From Candidatus Phycosocius bacilliformis (lineage in GTDB: Bacteria > Pseudomonadota > Alphaproteobacteria > Caulobacterales > Aquidulcibacteraceae): a DNA stretch of 64,000 bases. Positions within the stretch are counted from its first letter, which is position 1, and every line of letters starts with the position of its first letter. Below the pieces are notes generated by a model. That model was not told where the DNA came from and did not search any database. It worked only from the letters and a program-made list of their open reading frames with translations. Location: NCBI RefSeq assembly GCF_003112735.1, contig NZ_BFBR01000003.1:186001-250000 (forward strand), read 5' to 3'. The translations under genes and the position numbers were made by a program. This document shows, in pieces, positions 17,763-26,478 of this stretch.

Positions 17763-19034
17763 GTGAGCAGCATTGTAACTTATGTCAAACTGGATTCTGA
17801 GACACTTGAAGCGGTCCTCAAACTTCACGAACGCTATGTCGCCGGGATACCAGGCGGAAAGCGGGCATCGCTGCGTTTTGCTGATTTGAGCGGGGTTGAC
17901 CTGTCGGGCCGCAATCTCGCCGATGCTGATCTGACCGGCTGCATTTTCGAAAATGCCAAGCTGATCAAGACAATTTTAGAGCGGGCAGTCTTATTTGCCT
18001 GCGACTTCCGCAAAGCAGATTTACGGGGCGCGCGTATGGCCAAGGCTGACATTCGCGGTGCCAATCTTCGCGGGGCAGACCTGTCTCATGCCGATTTGAC
18101 CCGTTCTGATTTCCGTGAGGGCGAGGTTGCCGTCGCAGACAAGCGCAATGGCCTTTTGGTGATGAAGCATCGGATGCGGGCCGGTGACGCCGAAGGCACC
18201 TTGTTTGTCGGTGCGACATTGGATGGTTCGCAATTCAACGGTGTTCAGGCGCGGGGCGCAGACTTTCAAGACTGCTCGCTCAAAGGTGCCAATCTGTCTG
18301 GTGCCATTTTGAAGGATTGCAATCTGGCTGGGGCTGACCTCAATGGCGCAGACCTTACCGGAGCCAAGTTGGAAGGTGCTCATTTTGAAGACGCCATCTT
18401 GAGCGGGGTCAGCTTGGGTTATTCGAAGATCGACCCCAAACTGGCTGCCGGCGCTCTCATGGACCCCTCGGACGGGGCCAAAATGCGCGCTGTCCAGCTT
18501 GAAGCCATGGCCAGTCAGCACCAAGCTTGGTGGGAGAGCAACGGCAGAGCGGGTAGTCATGCCAAATTTGATGGCGAAGACCTGCGACCGATGGCCAGTA
18601 TGTTTGGCGGCATGCGTCTGACCGCTATTTCGGCGGTCAAATGTACCGGCGTGGGTGTGCGTTTCCAATCGACCCAATTGCAAGGTGCGAATTTCTCCGA
18701 AGCCGATCTGCGCGGGGCGTGCTTTGCTGGCGCAGACTTGCGCGGGGCGAATTTTACACGGGCACGGCTAAAGAAGGCCGATTTCCGGGGTGCCAATCTC
18801 AGTCCACTGCGCATCAGTGCCGACAAGACGCGGGCCACCGATTTTACAGGCGCGGAAATGCGTTATGCCATTTTCGATCAGGCCGACATTCGCGAAGCCC
18901 TGTTTTATGATGTCGACATGCTGGGGGCGAGCTTTAAGGGTGCCCAAGCGGCAGGGGCCAAGCGCGGCCCGGCACCCGGTAACATGCCCAATCCAGCAAC
19001 ACAGACCGCTCCCCAAGCCGCGACGGCAGCCTAG
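17763..19034 (+). CDS. pentapeptide-repeat protein, 423 aa
   Basis: A soluble protein dominated by A(D/N)LxG-type pentapeptide repeats, which fold into a right-handed quadrilateral beta-helix. There are at least three blocks: about residues 37-120, 145-225 and 285-385. They are separated by non-repeat inserts (near MKHRMRAGDAEG, and a long one around DGAKMRAVQLEAMASQHQAWWE). A 25-residue Pro/Ala/Gln-rich tail ends it. It starts at GTG 17763 with AGGTG 4 bases upstream. Some pentapeptide proteins mimic DNA and protect gyrase, but nothing here shows that. It stands alone, divergent from queC. Function unknown. Confidence 0.85.
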   Translation: MSSIVTYVKLDSETLEAVLKLHERYVAGIPGGKRASLRFADLSGVDLSGRNLADADLTGCIFENAKLIKTILERAVLFACDFRKADLRGARMAKADIRGANLRGADLSHADLTRSDFREGEVAVADKRNGLLVMKHRMRAGDAEGTLFVGATLDGSQFNGVQARGADFQDCSLKGANLSGAILKDCNLAGADLNGADLTGAKLEGAHFEDAILSGVSLGYSKIDPKLAAGALMDPSDGAKMRAVQLEAMASQHQAWWESNGRAGSHAKFDGEDLRPMASMFGGMRLTAISAVKCTGVGVRFQSTQLQGANFSEADLRGACFAGADLRGANFTRARLKKADFRGANLSPLRISADKTRATDFTGAEMRYAIFDQADIREALFYDVDMLGASFKGAQAAGAKRGPAPGNMPNPATQTAPQAATAA

Positions 19035-19416
19035 GGGGCATCCCGGATTGGGTATCCAGCGCCTCCAGACAGGACGCCCTTGCCGATAACGCCATCCCTC
19101 GATTACGGGGACGTGGCAGCTTAGCTGACGGAGGGGGCGTCCACGTGGCTGACCTTCCCCCCCCCTCCACCCTGCTGCGCAGGGTCCCCCTCCCCGCACG
19201 CGGGGGAGGAGTACAACCCATACACCACACTGTCATCCCGGACGGCGATAGCCGATCCGGGACCTTGTGACGCACATGCGCAACGAGGTCCCCGCGCTCC
19301 GCTACGCTCCGGTATGGATGACGTGCGGTTGGCATTGGCGGGATACATAGGCTGCGGGTCGGCGTTCGCACACCGTGCCAATACATTGGACTTATGAGAT
19401 CAGGTGGAAAGCCCAA
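19035..19416. repeat. intergenic cluster of palindromic repeats
   Basis: No gene is seen here. Stem-loops lie in tandem: ACCCTGC/GCAGGGT at 19169-19185 and CCTCCCC/GGGGAGG at 19189-19209. An inverted copy of the 12885 repeat follows from 19231. A direct repeat CGCTCCG-CTA-CGCTCCG lies around 19300. Such C-rich and GTCATCCCGG-type palindromes are common intergenic repeats in alphaproteobacterial genomes. None ends in a proper T-run. Confidence 0.7.
19231..19263. repeat. palindromic intergenic repeat, copy 2 (inverted)
   Basis: TGTCATCCCGGA-CGGC-GATA-GCCG-A-TCCGGGA is the reverse-complement orientation of the element at 12885-12920. The single bulged base is on the opposite side, and the first arm keeps the full TGTCATCCCGGA. 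The outer bases of the second arm have decayed (CC in place of TGACA). Confidence 0.75.
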
Positions 19417-19493
19417 TGGTGGCGGGAGAGAGACTCGAACTCTCGACCTCACGATTATGAGTCGTGCGCTCTAACCAGCTGAGCTACCCAGCC
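19417..19493 (-). tRNA. tRNA-Met (anticodon CAT, elongator type)
   Basis: A 77-base tRNA with encoded CCA. Stems read 5' to 3' on the minus strand: D-stem GCTC/GAGC, anticodon stem CACGA/TCGTG around CTCATAA, and T-stem GAGAG/CTCTC around TTCGAGT. The acceptor pairs GGCTGGG with TCCCGCC, which leaves a T4-C69 mismatch and a G7-T66 wobble. The G1-C72 pair excludes the initiator. The lack of C4-G69 and C5-G68 argues against tRNA-Ile2, so elongator Met is the best call. It follows the oxidoreductase gene on the same strand, 21 bases beyond that stop. Confidence 0.93.
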
Positions 19494-19514
19494 AACACAT
19501 TGGGGAGCCGCTCT

Positions 19515-22500
19515 TTAGTGCGCATCGACTTGCGGGGCAAGCCCTTGGGTCAGTTGGCTCATCAAACGTGTGCGTTTGGCTTCCGCCGTCACCATGGCGG
19601 CTTCTTTCACATGACCAAAGCCGCGCACCTCATCGGGCAGACGGGCAAGCTCAAGGATCTGGCGGTGGGTCGTGGGAGAAAGATGGTCAAGCCAAACCGG
19701 AATATCGGCAAGATATTGATCACGATAGGCCCGCTCGCGCGCCCGTTCCTCGGTCTTGCCAAAAATATCGAGCCAGCTACCGCGCAGGATTTTTCCATGT
19801 TGCAAGAGTTTAAACACCTGCAATATCCACGCCCCAAACGCCATTTTGCGCGGCAAGCCCGTAGCCTCGTCCTTTGGGGCCAATAAAGGTGGGGCGAGCC
19901 AAATTTTGAGCGCTTTGCCCCCGCTCAGCGTCTCATTGAGCCCCGCCAAATAAGCCGGGTCCGCATAGAGGCGGGCCACTTCATACTCATCCTTATAGGC
20001 CATGACTTTGGCGAGATTGAGCGCAATCGCGCGGGTCAGATCACTACCCAGTCGCGCCTCTGTCTCTGCCTTGCGGACACGCGCGACGGCATCGGCATAG
20101 AGCCGGGCGTAGCTCGCATTCTGATAGGCGGTGAGATGGGTAATGCGGTGGGCGATCAGCTCATCCAGGGATTTTTCGGGCGGCGGCTCGCGCAGCGGCA
20201 CCATTTCTTTTAGCCGTGCCGGGTCATGGGCCGCCAGACGCCCAAGGTCAAAGGCCAGCACATTCTCGTCGATCGCAACCCCATTGAGCTTGATCGCCCG
20301 ATAAAGACCACGCAAGGACACAGGCACCAGACCGCGCTGCCAGGCAAAGCCCAACAGGATCATGTTGGAATAAAGCGCGTCATAGAGATATTCTTCTGCC
20401 AAACCCTCGGCATGGATGACGCCCAATTCCCGGACAGCTTCCTTGAACAAATCGACTTTAGGCTGGCCACGATAACGCCGCGTGCGGTTCTGGATGAATT
20501 CGCTGGTGGGCTGAATGTCGAAATTGGCCACAGCGCGTGTGGTTTCCCGGCACACCAGATTGAGGCCATCAAGATTGGTGGCCACGATCAGATCACCGGC
20601 AATCATCACATCAGCCGAGGCCGGGGGCACGCGGCCGGACCTGATGTCGCTGGGGTCATTGGCAATGCGCACATGGCTCAACACCTGGCCACCCTTTTGC
20701 GCCAGACCCGTCATATCCAATGTGGAGGAGGCTTTGCCATCGACATGGGCTGCCATGCCCACAATGGCCGACACCGTCGTCACCCCTGTGCCGCCCACCC
20801 CGGTGAACACGATGGAGCGCGGCCGGTCGAGGCTCATGGGTTCAGGCAGCGGGATATTGGTGGCATCAAAGCTCGGCCGTTCCCGCTCGCGCCGGGCATT
20901 ATGGCTGTCTTCCAAAGTCGCAAAGGACGGACAGAAACCGTCTACACAGCGTGTGTCCTGATTGCAGGAGGATTGGTCAATCTGCCGTTTGGTGCCAAAG
21001 TCGGTCTCAAGCGGGTGGATCGACAGACAATTGGACTGTTTGGAACAATCCCCGCAACCCTCACAGACCGCCGGATTGATATAAGTCCGCACTGATGTGG
21101 CTTTGAGCAGCTTGCGCTTGATCCGGCGGCGCTTTTCAGTCGCACACATCTGATCATAGATCAGCACCGTCACGCCTTGGGTATCGCGCAGGCGGCGCTG
21201 GACCGCATCAAGCTCTGTGCGGGGATAGACACGGACCGAAGGCTCGAGGGCGACATTGGAATAGCGTGTGGGGTCATCGGCAACGATGACAACTTTGCTT
21301 ACCCCTTCACCCAGCAATTGCTTGGCGATCTGGGGTGTGGTCTGCCCGCTCTCGGTCGATTGTCCCCCGGTCATGGCCACAGCATCATTATAGAGCAGCT
21401 TATAAGTGACATTGACCTTGGCCGTCACTGCGGCCCGGATCGCCAGCGACCCGGAATGGGAATAGGTACCATCGCCCAGATTGACGAACACATGCTGTTC
21501 ATCGGTGAATGGGGCCTGACCAATCCAGCCTATCCCCTCCCCGCCCATCTGGCTTGTCATGTCGGTTTTGCGGTCCGGCATGAAGGTTGCCATATAGTGG
21601 CAGCCGATCCCGGCCAGTGCGCGCGATCCCTCAGGAACCACCGTGGAGGAATTATGCGGGCAGCCCGAGCAGAAATGTGGTGTGCGGTGGGCATCGCCTT
21701 CCAGCGCTTTGGCCCGGTCACGGCTTTCTTCCACCCGGTTAAGATAGGCCAAGGCTTGGTCACGATGCGGCCCGTCCGGCACCAGATCAAACAATGTGCG
21801 TGCCAGAACCGGGATGGAAATCGAAGCGGTATCAGGCAGCAAAGGTGCGCCATCGAAGCCACGTTTGCCAATGACCCGCGGCCTGCGTCCATCGGGCAAG
21901 TCATAGAGTGCGTCGCGGATTTGCGGCTCGATCAAGGCCCGCTTGTGCTCAACCACCAACAACGTCTCAAGCCCCAAGGCAAAACTGCGCACTTGATAGG
22001 GTTCCAGGGGCCATGGCATCGCCACTTTATAAATGGCTAGGCCCAAATCGGCGGCAAGCTCGGGGCTGATTCCCAAAGCATCCAAAGCTTCAAAGATGTC
22101 GCGTGTCGCTTGGCCTGTCGCCACCAAGCCGATGCGCCGCTTAGAACCGGTCAAAATCTCCCGATCAAGGCCATTGGCGCGCACAAAGGCTTGTGCAGCA
22201 GGCAGCTTATACTGGCGCAGGCGAGCCTCTTTGGCCATTGGGTCATCGCCACGTCGCAGGCTCAAGCCCTGAGGCGGCAATTCAAAATCCTGTGGCAGAC
22301 GAATGTCGAGCCGATGGGCCCCAACATCGATCACTGCCCCTGAATCCATGGTATCAGCCAGTGCGATCAGCCCAGTCCACGCGCCCGAAAAGCGCGACAT
22401 CTCAAACCCATAAAGGCCAAAATCCAGAACGTCTTGGATAGACGACGGCGACAGGATCGGCATTTCAGCATCGATGAAGGCAAATTCAGACTGGCTCGGC

Positions 22501-22964
22501 AGGGTCGAGCTTTTGCACACATGATCATCACCAGCGATGGCCAGCGTACCGCCAAAGCGCGAGGTACCTGCAAAATTGGCGTGTTTGAACACATCCCCGG
22601 TCCGATCAACACCGGGGGCCTTGCCGTACCAGATACCGAACACGCCATCAAAACGGGCCCCGTCAAACAGGCCCAATTGCTGGCTACCCCAAACTGCGGT
22701 GGCGCCCAAATCTTCATTGAGCCCCGGCCAGAAGGCGATATCGTGCTCTTTGAGCAAGGTGCTGGCCCGCTCCAGCTGCATGTCATAGCCGCCCAAAGGC
22801 GAACCACGATACCCCGAGATGAAACCCGCCGTGTTGAGACCCGCCTTGAGATCACGCCGCTTCTGGTCAAGCGGCAGTCGGACCAGCGCCTGAATACCTG
22901 TTAGAAATGCCCTGCCTTCGTCGAGTTCATACTTGTCGGTCAGAAGAACTTCGCGATGACGCAT
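19515..22964 (-). CDS. indolepyruvate ferredoxin oxidoreductase, fused subunits
   Basis: A 1149-aa fused IorA-IorB-type 2-oxoacid:ferredoxin oxidoreductase. It oxidatively decarboxylates aryl pyruvates from aromatic amino acid breakdown to acyl-CoA, reducing ferredoxin. Order: N-terminal pyrimidine-binding domain (GYRGSPLGGYD, about 51-61), thiamine-diphosphate domain (CSGCPHNSSTV and GEGIGWIGQAPF to GDGTYSHSG, about 430-510), a cysteine-rich iron-sulfur region (CEGCGDCSKQSNC and CNQDTRCVDGFC, about 635-690), and a gamma-type domain (FTGVGGTGVTTVSAIVG, about 725). GGAGG lies 9 bases before ATG 22964. A divergent Lrp-type regulator is adjacent and probably controls it. Confidence 0.94.
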   Translation of the reverse strand: MRHREVLLTDKYELDEGRAFLTGIQALVRLPLDQKRRDLKAGLNTAGFISGYRGSPLGGYDMQLERASTLLKEHDIAFWPGLNEDLGATAVWGSQQLGLFDGARFDGVFGIWYGKAPGVDRTGDVFKHANFAGTSRFGGTLAIAGDDHVCKSSTLPSQSEFAFIDAEMPILSPSSIQDVLDFGLYGFEMSRFSGAWTGLIALADTMDSGAVIDVGAHRLDIRLPQDFELPPQGLSLRRGDDPMAKEARLRQYKLPAAQAFVRANGLDREILTGSKRRIGLVATGQATRDIFEALDALGISPELAADLGLAIYKVAMPWPLEPYQVRSFALGLETLLVVEHKRALIEPQIRDALYDLPDGRRPRVIGKRGFDGAPLLPDTASISIPVLARTLFDLVPDGPHRDQALAYLNRVEESRDRAKALEGDAHRTPHFCSGCPHNSSTVVPEGSRALAGIGCHYMATFMPDRKTDMTSQMGGEGIGWIGQAPFTDEQHVFVNLGDGTYSHSGSLAIRAAVTAKVNVTYKLLYNDAVAMTGGQSTESGQTTPQIAKQLLGEGVSKVVIVADDPTRYSNVALEPSVRVYPRTELDAVQRRLRDTQGVTVLIYDQMCATEKRRRIKRKLLKATSVRTYINPAVCEGCGDCSKQSNCLSIHPLETDFGTKRQIDQSSCNQDTRCVDGFCPSFATLEDSHNARRERERPSFDATNIPLPEPMSLDRPRSIVFTGVGGTGVTTVSAIVGMAAHVDGKASSTLDMTGLAQKGGQVLSHVRIANDPSDIRSGRVPPASADVMIAGDLIVATNLDGLNLVCRETTRAVANFDIQPTSEFIQNRTRRYRGQPKVDLFKEAVRELGVIHAEGLAEEYLYDALYSNMILLGFAWQRGLVPVSLRGLYRAIKLNGVAIDENVLAFDLGRLAAHDPARLKEMVPLREPPPEKSLDELIAHRITHLTAYQNASYARLYADAVARVRKAETEARLGSDLTRAIALNLAKVMAYKDEYEVARLYADPAYLAGLNETLSGGKALKIWLAPPLLAPKDEATGLPRKMAFGAWILQVFKLLQHGKILRGSWLDIFGKTEERARERAYRDQYLADIPVWLDHLSPTTHRQILELARLPDEVRGFGHVKEAAMVTAEAKRTRLMSQLTQGLAPQVDAH

Positions 22965-23120
22965 GGGCCAGGGCCTCCGACTGGGAGGGCGCGAAAAGCC
23001 ACCCTCGCGATTTAGCAGGCATCATCTTCTGTTTTCAGGGAAAATGCTTGCTCTTTTTTTCGATTTTTGCGAGAAGACACGCAAGATCAATCTCCACTTT
23101 CGCAGAATTGAGGAAAATTC
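22965..23120. promoter_or_regulatory. divergent promoter region, oxidoreductase / Lrp regulator
   Basis: These 156 bases hold both starts. The middle (about 23030-23075) is AT-rich with a T7 run and TCGATTTTTGCGA, the kind of sequence Lrp-family proteins bind. No precise site can be assigned by eye. Confidence 0.4.
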
Positions 23121-23609
23121 GTGTCAGAAGAATTAGACGCCATTGATGTTCGCATTCTCGATCTTATTCAGGAAGACGCGAGTCTGTCGGTGGCTGAGAT
23201 TGCCGATAAGGTCGGCTTGTCGTCAAGCCCATGTTGGCGGCGCATCAAGCGGCTGGAAGAAATTGGCGTCGTCACAAAGCGCGTGACCATTTTGGATCGG
23301 GCGGCACTTGGCCTTGACTTTGAAGTGATGGCGTCGGTCAAGCTCGCTTTGCCCAATCGGGAAAATCTGGAAAAGTTTGAGGCCGCCGTGGCGACATGGC
23401 CCGAAGTGGTCGATTGTGCCACTGTGACCGGGGCGGTGGACTATATGATCCGGGTGGTGACCACCGACATGCATGCCTATGACGGTTTCTTGCGGGATAA
23501 ATTATTGGGTCAGGGCCTCGTTTCAGATGTGCAATCGCGTATTGTGATCCGGGTTGCCAAGCGCACGACATCTGTTCCCTTGGGTCTTAGTCAGGGCAAA
23601 CGCCGTTAA
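23121..23609 (+). CDS. Lrp/AsnC family transcriptional regulator
   Basis: A 162-aa Lrp-type regulator. The N-terminal helix-turn-helix (about residues 6-60) reads LDAIDVRILDLIQEDASLS then SPCWRRIKRLEEIGVV. The C-terminal RAM (ligand and oligomerisation) domain contains VDCATVTGAVDYMIRVV and ends with the usual RIVI strand. GTG 23121 has GAGGAAA 7 bases upstream. Such regulators beside indolepyruvate oxidoreductase genes generally respond to amino acids, so aromatic amino acid control of the divergent gene is inferred. Its last 23 bases overlap convergent metC. Confidence 0.93.
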   Translation: MSEELDAIDVRILDLIQEDASLSVAEIADKVGLSSSPCWRRIKRLEEIGVVTKRVTILDRAALGLDFEVMASVKLALPNRENLEKFEAAVATWPEVVDCATVTGAVDYMIRVVTTDMHAYDGFLRDKLLGQGLVSDVQSRIVIRVAKRTTSVPLGLSQGKRR

Positions 23610-24801
23610 GCACCTCCAGTCCATGCGTGAGGTCGGCCACTAAATCCTCGGGCGCTTCAAGACCAATGCTATAGCGCACGATGGGCCCTTGGGCGTGTCG
23701 GGCTGGGAATTGGCGGTTGACCTGTGCTGTACTGGGTAGGGCCAGGCTTTCAAACCCGCCCCAAGAAAAGCCCATGGAAAACAGGTGGTAGGATTCGGTC
23801 ATCGCATGGATGCCGGCTGCCTTTTCCGGTTTGAACACCACCGAGAACAGCCCCCCTGCCCCGGTGAAATCACGCTGCCAGATCGCATGATCAGGATGTG
23901 TCGGCAGGGCCGGATGCAAAACTTCTGCGACTTCAGGACGGGTTGAAAACCAAGTAGCGATCTGGCGGGCCACCTTGTCCTGATGGGCCAGTCGCAGGCC
24001 CATGGTGCGCAGGCCGCGCAAGGTCAGCCACGCATCTTCCGCAGAGGTTCCTATGCCCAGCATCTGGTGCATGATCGTCAGCCGCTTGAGCCACGCGTGG
24101 CTATTGGTGATCAATGCCCCGGCCAAGACGTCAGCATGGCCTGCCTGATATTTCGTCAGGGCCTGCATCGAGATATCGACCCCAAGATCAAACGGCTTGA
24201 GATAGAGCCCAGCGGTCCATGTATCATCAATCAGTGTGGCGATGTTGTGGGCGCGGGCCACTTTGGTGATGGCGGGCACATCTTGGATTTCAAACGTTAG
24301 CGAACCCGGGCTTTCAAGAATGATCAGGCTGGTTTTGGGTCGGATCAGGCTGTCAATCTTTGCGCCGATCCGCGGATCATAAATCTCGGTTTCAACGCCA
24401 TAATTGCCCAGAACTTCGCGGCAAAAGCGCCGGGTTGGGCCATAGCTGGAATCAGTCAGCAAGACGTGATCACCCGCTTTGGTGGCCGCCATCAGCGCCA
24501 GTGTGATCGCCTGCAAGCCCGACGGGGCCAGCACCGCCCCCACCCCGCCGGACAGTGTTGCCAATGCCTCGCACAGGCGGTCCTGAGTTGACAGGCCTTC
24601 CAGTCCATAGCCCTTCATGTCGCTCAACGGGCCTGAACGATAGAGGTCATCTGCCTTGTCGAACAGAAGTGTTGACCCGCGCTGGATCGGTGGATTGATC
24701 ACCCGCTCGTGGGAAAATGGATCGCGGCCGAGTTGCACGAGGCGGGTCGCCTCCGAAACGCCAAATGGCATGGGCTTACCGGCATCAGGCTTGCGGCTCA
24801 T
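23587..24801 (-). CDS. metC: cystathionine beta-lyase (PLP enzyme)
   Basis: A 404-aa Cys/Met-metabolism PLP enzyme that cleaves cystathionine to homocysteine, ammonia and pyruvate. The PLP lysine is in SMQALTKYQAGHADV (about residues 210-224). The phosphate-binding YGLEG and LAPSGLQAITLALMA segments and the IDDTW aspartate are present. IVRYSIGLEAPEDLVADL is the conserved C-terminal Arg region. It overlaps sseA by ATGA, making an sseA-metC unit. Together with metX at the right end, it points to methionine synthesis by transsulfuration, though the two are 38 kb apart. The cystathionine-lyase subtype is a family-level call. Confidence 0.88.
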   Translation of the reverse strand: MSRKPDAGKPMPFGVSEATRLVQLGRDPFSHERVINPPIQRGSTLLFDKADDLYRSGPLSDMKGYGLEGLSTQDRLCEALATLSGGVGAVLAPSGLQAITLALMAATKAGDHVLLTDSSYGPTRRFCREVLGNYGVETEIYDPRIGAKIDSLIRPKTSLIILESPGSLTFEIQDVPAITKVARAHNIATLIDDTWTAGLYLKPFDLGVDISMQALTKYQAGHADVLAGALITNSHAWLKRLTIMHQMLGIGTSAEDAWLTLRGLRTMGLRLAHQDKVARQIATWFSTRPEVAEVLHPALPTHPDHAIWQRDFTGAGGLFSVVFKPEKAAGIHAMTESYHLFSMGFSWGGFESLALPSTAQVNRQFPARHAQGPIVRYSIGLEAPEDLVADLTHGLEVLNGVCPD

Positions 24802-25664
24802 GCCTGGGCCTCAGTCACAATCGGGTTGGTGGGGTCTGCGGCCCATTCACTCCAAGACCCGTCATAAACCGGCACGTCCCACAAGCCGAGGCGGGCCAGC
24901 CCCAAGGCCACGACGCTGGCCGTCACGCCTGACCCGCACGTGGTTACGATGCGTTTGCTCAGATCAACACCGGCTGCCTTAAACACATGGGCGAGATCTT
25001 GGGGGTCCAGCATGGTCTTGTCAGGTGTAAGCAGGCTGGAAAAAGGTACATTGATCGCACCGGGCATATGGCCGCTGGGCAAATTCGGACGCGGCTCAGG
25101 CTCGGTTCCCGCAAAGCGGCCCGGCGAGCGGGCATCAAGGATTTGGGCGACTTTGGAGGCGACTTTTTCCTGCATCTGGGCTTTGTCGCGGACCAGATTG
25201 GCTTGGCGGCGCACGGTGAAATGACGCTCGCGCGGGATTGGCGGCATATCGTCAGTCTGCCTGCCTTCGGCAAGCCATTTAGGCAGACCGCCATCAAGGA
25301 CAACCACATCATCATGGCCCATATGGCGGAACATCCACCAGACACGGGCGGCTGAAAACACGCCTGTGCTGTCATAGATGACAAGGCGCAGGCCATCACC
25401 CAGACCGAGCTTTTTCACCCGGCTGGCGAACTTCTCTGGACTTGGCATCATGTGGGGAAACGGGCTGTCGGTATCAACGATCTCGTCAATGTCGAAAAAA
25501 ACAGCACCGGGTATGTGGACATCGTGATATTCTGCTTTGGCATCGCGGCCAGAGGCGGGCATGTGCCAAGAAGCATCGATGATACGCACATCGGGCGCGC
25601 CCAATTTATCTGCCAGCCACTGGGTGGTCACCAGAGGGTCATCGGGGTTGGCCCAGCCTGCCAT
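24798..25664 (-). CDS. sseA: 3-mercaptopyruvate / thiosulfate sulfurtransferase
   Basis: A 288-aa tandem-rhodanese protein that transfers sulfur from 3-mercaptopyruvate or thiosulfate to an acceptor such as cyanide or a thiol. The inactive N-terminal rhodanese domain contains IIDASWHMP and EYHDVHIPGAVFFDID. The C-terminal catalytic domain has ILDARSPGRF and the active-site loop CGSGVTA (Cys about residue 244), whose GSGV form is the mercaptopyruvate type. AAGGG lies just before ATG 25664. Its stop overlaps the metC start as ATGA, so both are expressed together in sulfur amino acid metabolism. Confidence 0.94.
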   Translation of the reverse strand: MAGWANPDDPLVTTQWLADKLGAPDVRIIDASWHMPASGRDAKAEYHDVHIPGAVFFDIDEIVDTDSPFPHMMPSPEKFASRVKKLGLGDGLRLVIYDSTGVFSAARVWWMFRHMGHDDVVVLDGGLPKWLAEGRQTDDMPPIPRERHFTVRRQANLVRDKAQMQEKVASKVAQILDARSPGRFAGTEPEPRPNLPSGHMPGAINVPFSSLLTPDKTMLDPQDLAHVFKAAGVDLSKRIVTTCGSGVTASVVALGLARLGLWDVPVYDGSWSEWAADPTNPIVTEAQA

Positions 25665-25809
25665 GTCATTGCCCTTTTTTGTTTCCTGGCAAGACCAGCA
25701 TCAGCGCGATGCGACGTCAGCCAGGTGAATTGTCAGCCTTTATGATCCAATCAACGGATTGGTGCGTAAGGTGCACTGAAACAACCAAACCCGCAACACG
25801 CACAGGCCC

Positions 25810-26433
25810 ATGACTGACACCGCGACCACCTTCTCTACCGACCAGGATCCCCGCTATCAGGCCTTAATGCTTGACTATGTTTCGGGTTCGCTGCCGCGCG
25901 GCCCCGCCTTGGTGGTGGCGGCTCATCTGGCCCTGCGCCCCGAAGCGCGTCGGGTCACACGGACTTTTGATGCGGCAGGCGGGATGTTTCTCGATGCCAT
26001 CGAACCCGTCACGATCGGTAAACCAGATTGGCTTGAGGCCGAGACCGGGCAAGACTATTCGGCCATGCCATTGCGTGAGATTGGCGATGTTGCCCATGTG
26101 CTGTCGTCACTCGATCAAGGCCGCTGGCGGCGCAATCTGGCCGGCATGCTGATGATGCCTGTCCCCGGATGTGATGCAGAATTGTTGAAGCTGGAAGCCG
26201 GTCGCAAAGTGCCAGAACATGGCCATGCCGGGCTGGAAGTGACGCTGGTGCTCTCTGGCGCGCTGGATGATGGCGCGCAAATTTATCACCGTGGCGACCT
26301 CTTGGTGCATGATGAAGAAAGTGAACATCAACCAGGTGCAGCCAAGGGCGGGGATTGTATCTGCTTGATTGCCCAAACAGGGCCAGTGCGTTTGAAGGGC
26401 CCCTTAGGCTGGTTGATCAACCGACTGACCTAA
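25810..26433 (+). CDS. ChrR-like cupin protein lacking zinc cysteines
   Basis: A 207-aa protein with ChrR (anti-sigma factor) architecture. The N-terminal part has DYVSGSLPRGPALVVAAHLALRP, the helix that in ChrR holds HxxxCxxC; here the His is present but the two cysteines are Arg and Ala. The C-terminal cupin is intact with EHGHAGLEVTLVLSG and GDLLVHDEESEHQ, giving HxH...E and a distal His (about residues 135-180). ChrR zinc anti-sigma factors hold an ECF sigma factor encoded next door; none is present here. So it is either an orphan, a redox-insensitive anti-sigma protein, or a cupin with a new job. Confidence 0.82.
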   Translation: MTDTATTFSTDQDPRYQALMLDYVSGSLPRGPALVVAAHLALRPEARRVTRTFDAAGGMFLDAIEPVTIGKPDWLEAETGQDYSAMPLREIGDVAHVLSSLDQGRWRRNLAGMLMMPVPGCDAELLKLEAGRKVPEHGHAGLEVTLVLSGALDDGAQIYHRGDLLVHDEESEHQPGAAKGGDCICLIAQTGPVRLKGPLGWLINRLT

Positions 26434-26478
26434 TCCTGTCAGCCAAACCAAGTGAGTCCGCCAAAAAAGGATGGCAAA

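Noticed and set aside
19417-19493. tRNA-Ile2 or initiator tRNA with CAT anticodon
   Set aside because: The initiator lacks a 1-72 pair and has GGG/CCC in the anticodon stem; here G1-C72 pairs. tRNA-Ile2 has C4-G69 and C5-G68, not seen here.
20226-21095. 289-codon plus-strand frame inside the oxidoreductase gene
   Set aside because: It is antisense to the conserved gamma domain and iron-sulfur region, and reads as a shadow rich in His, Gly and Arg.
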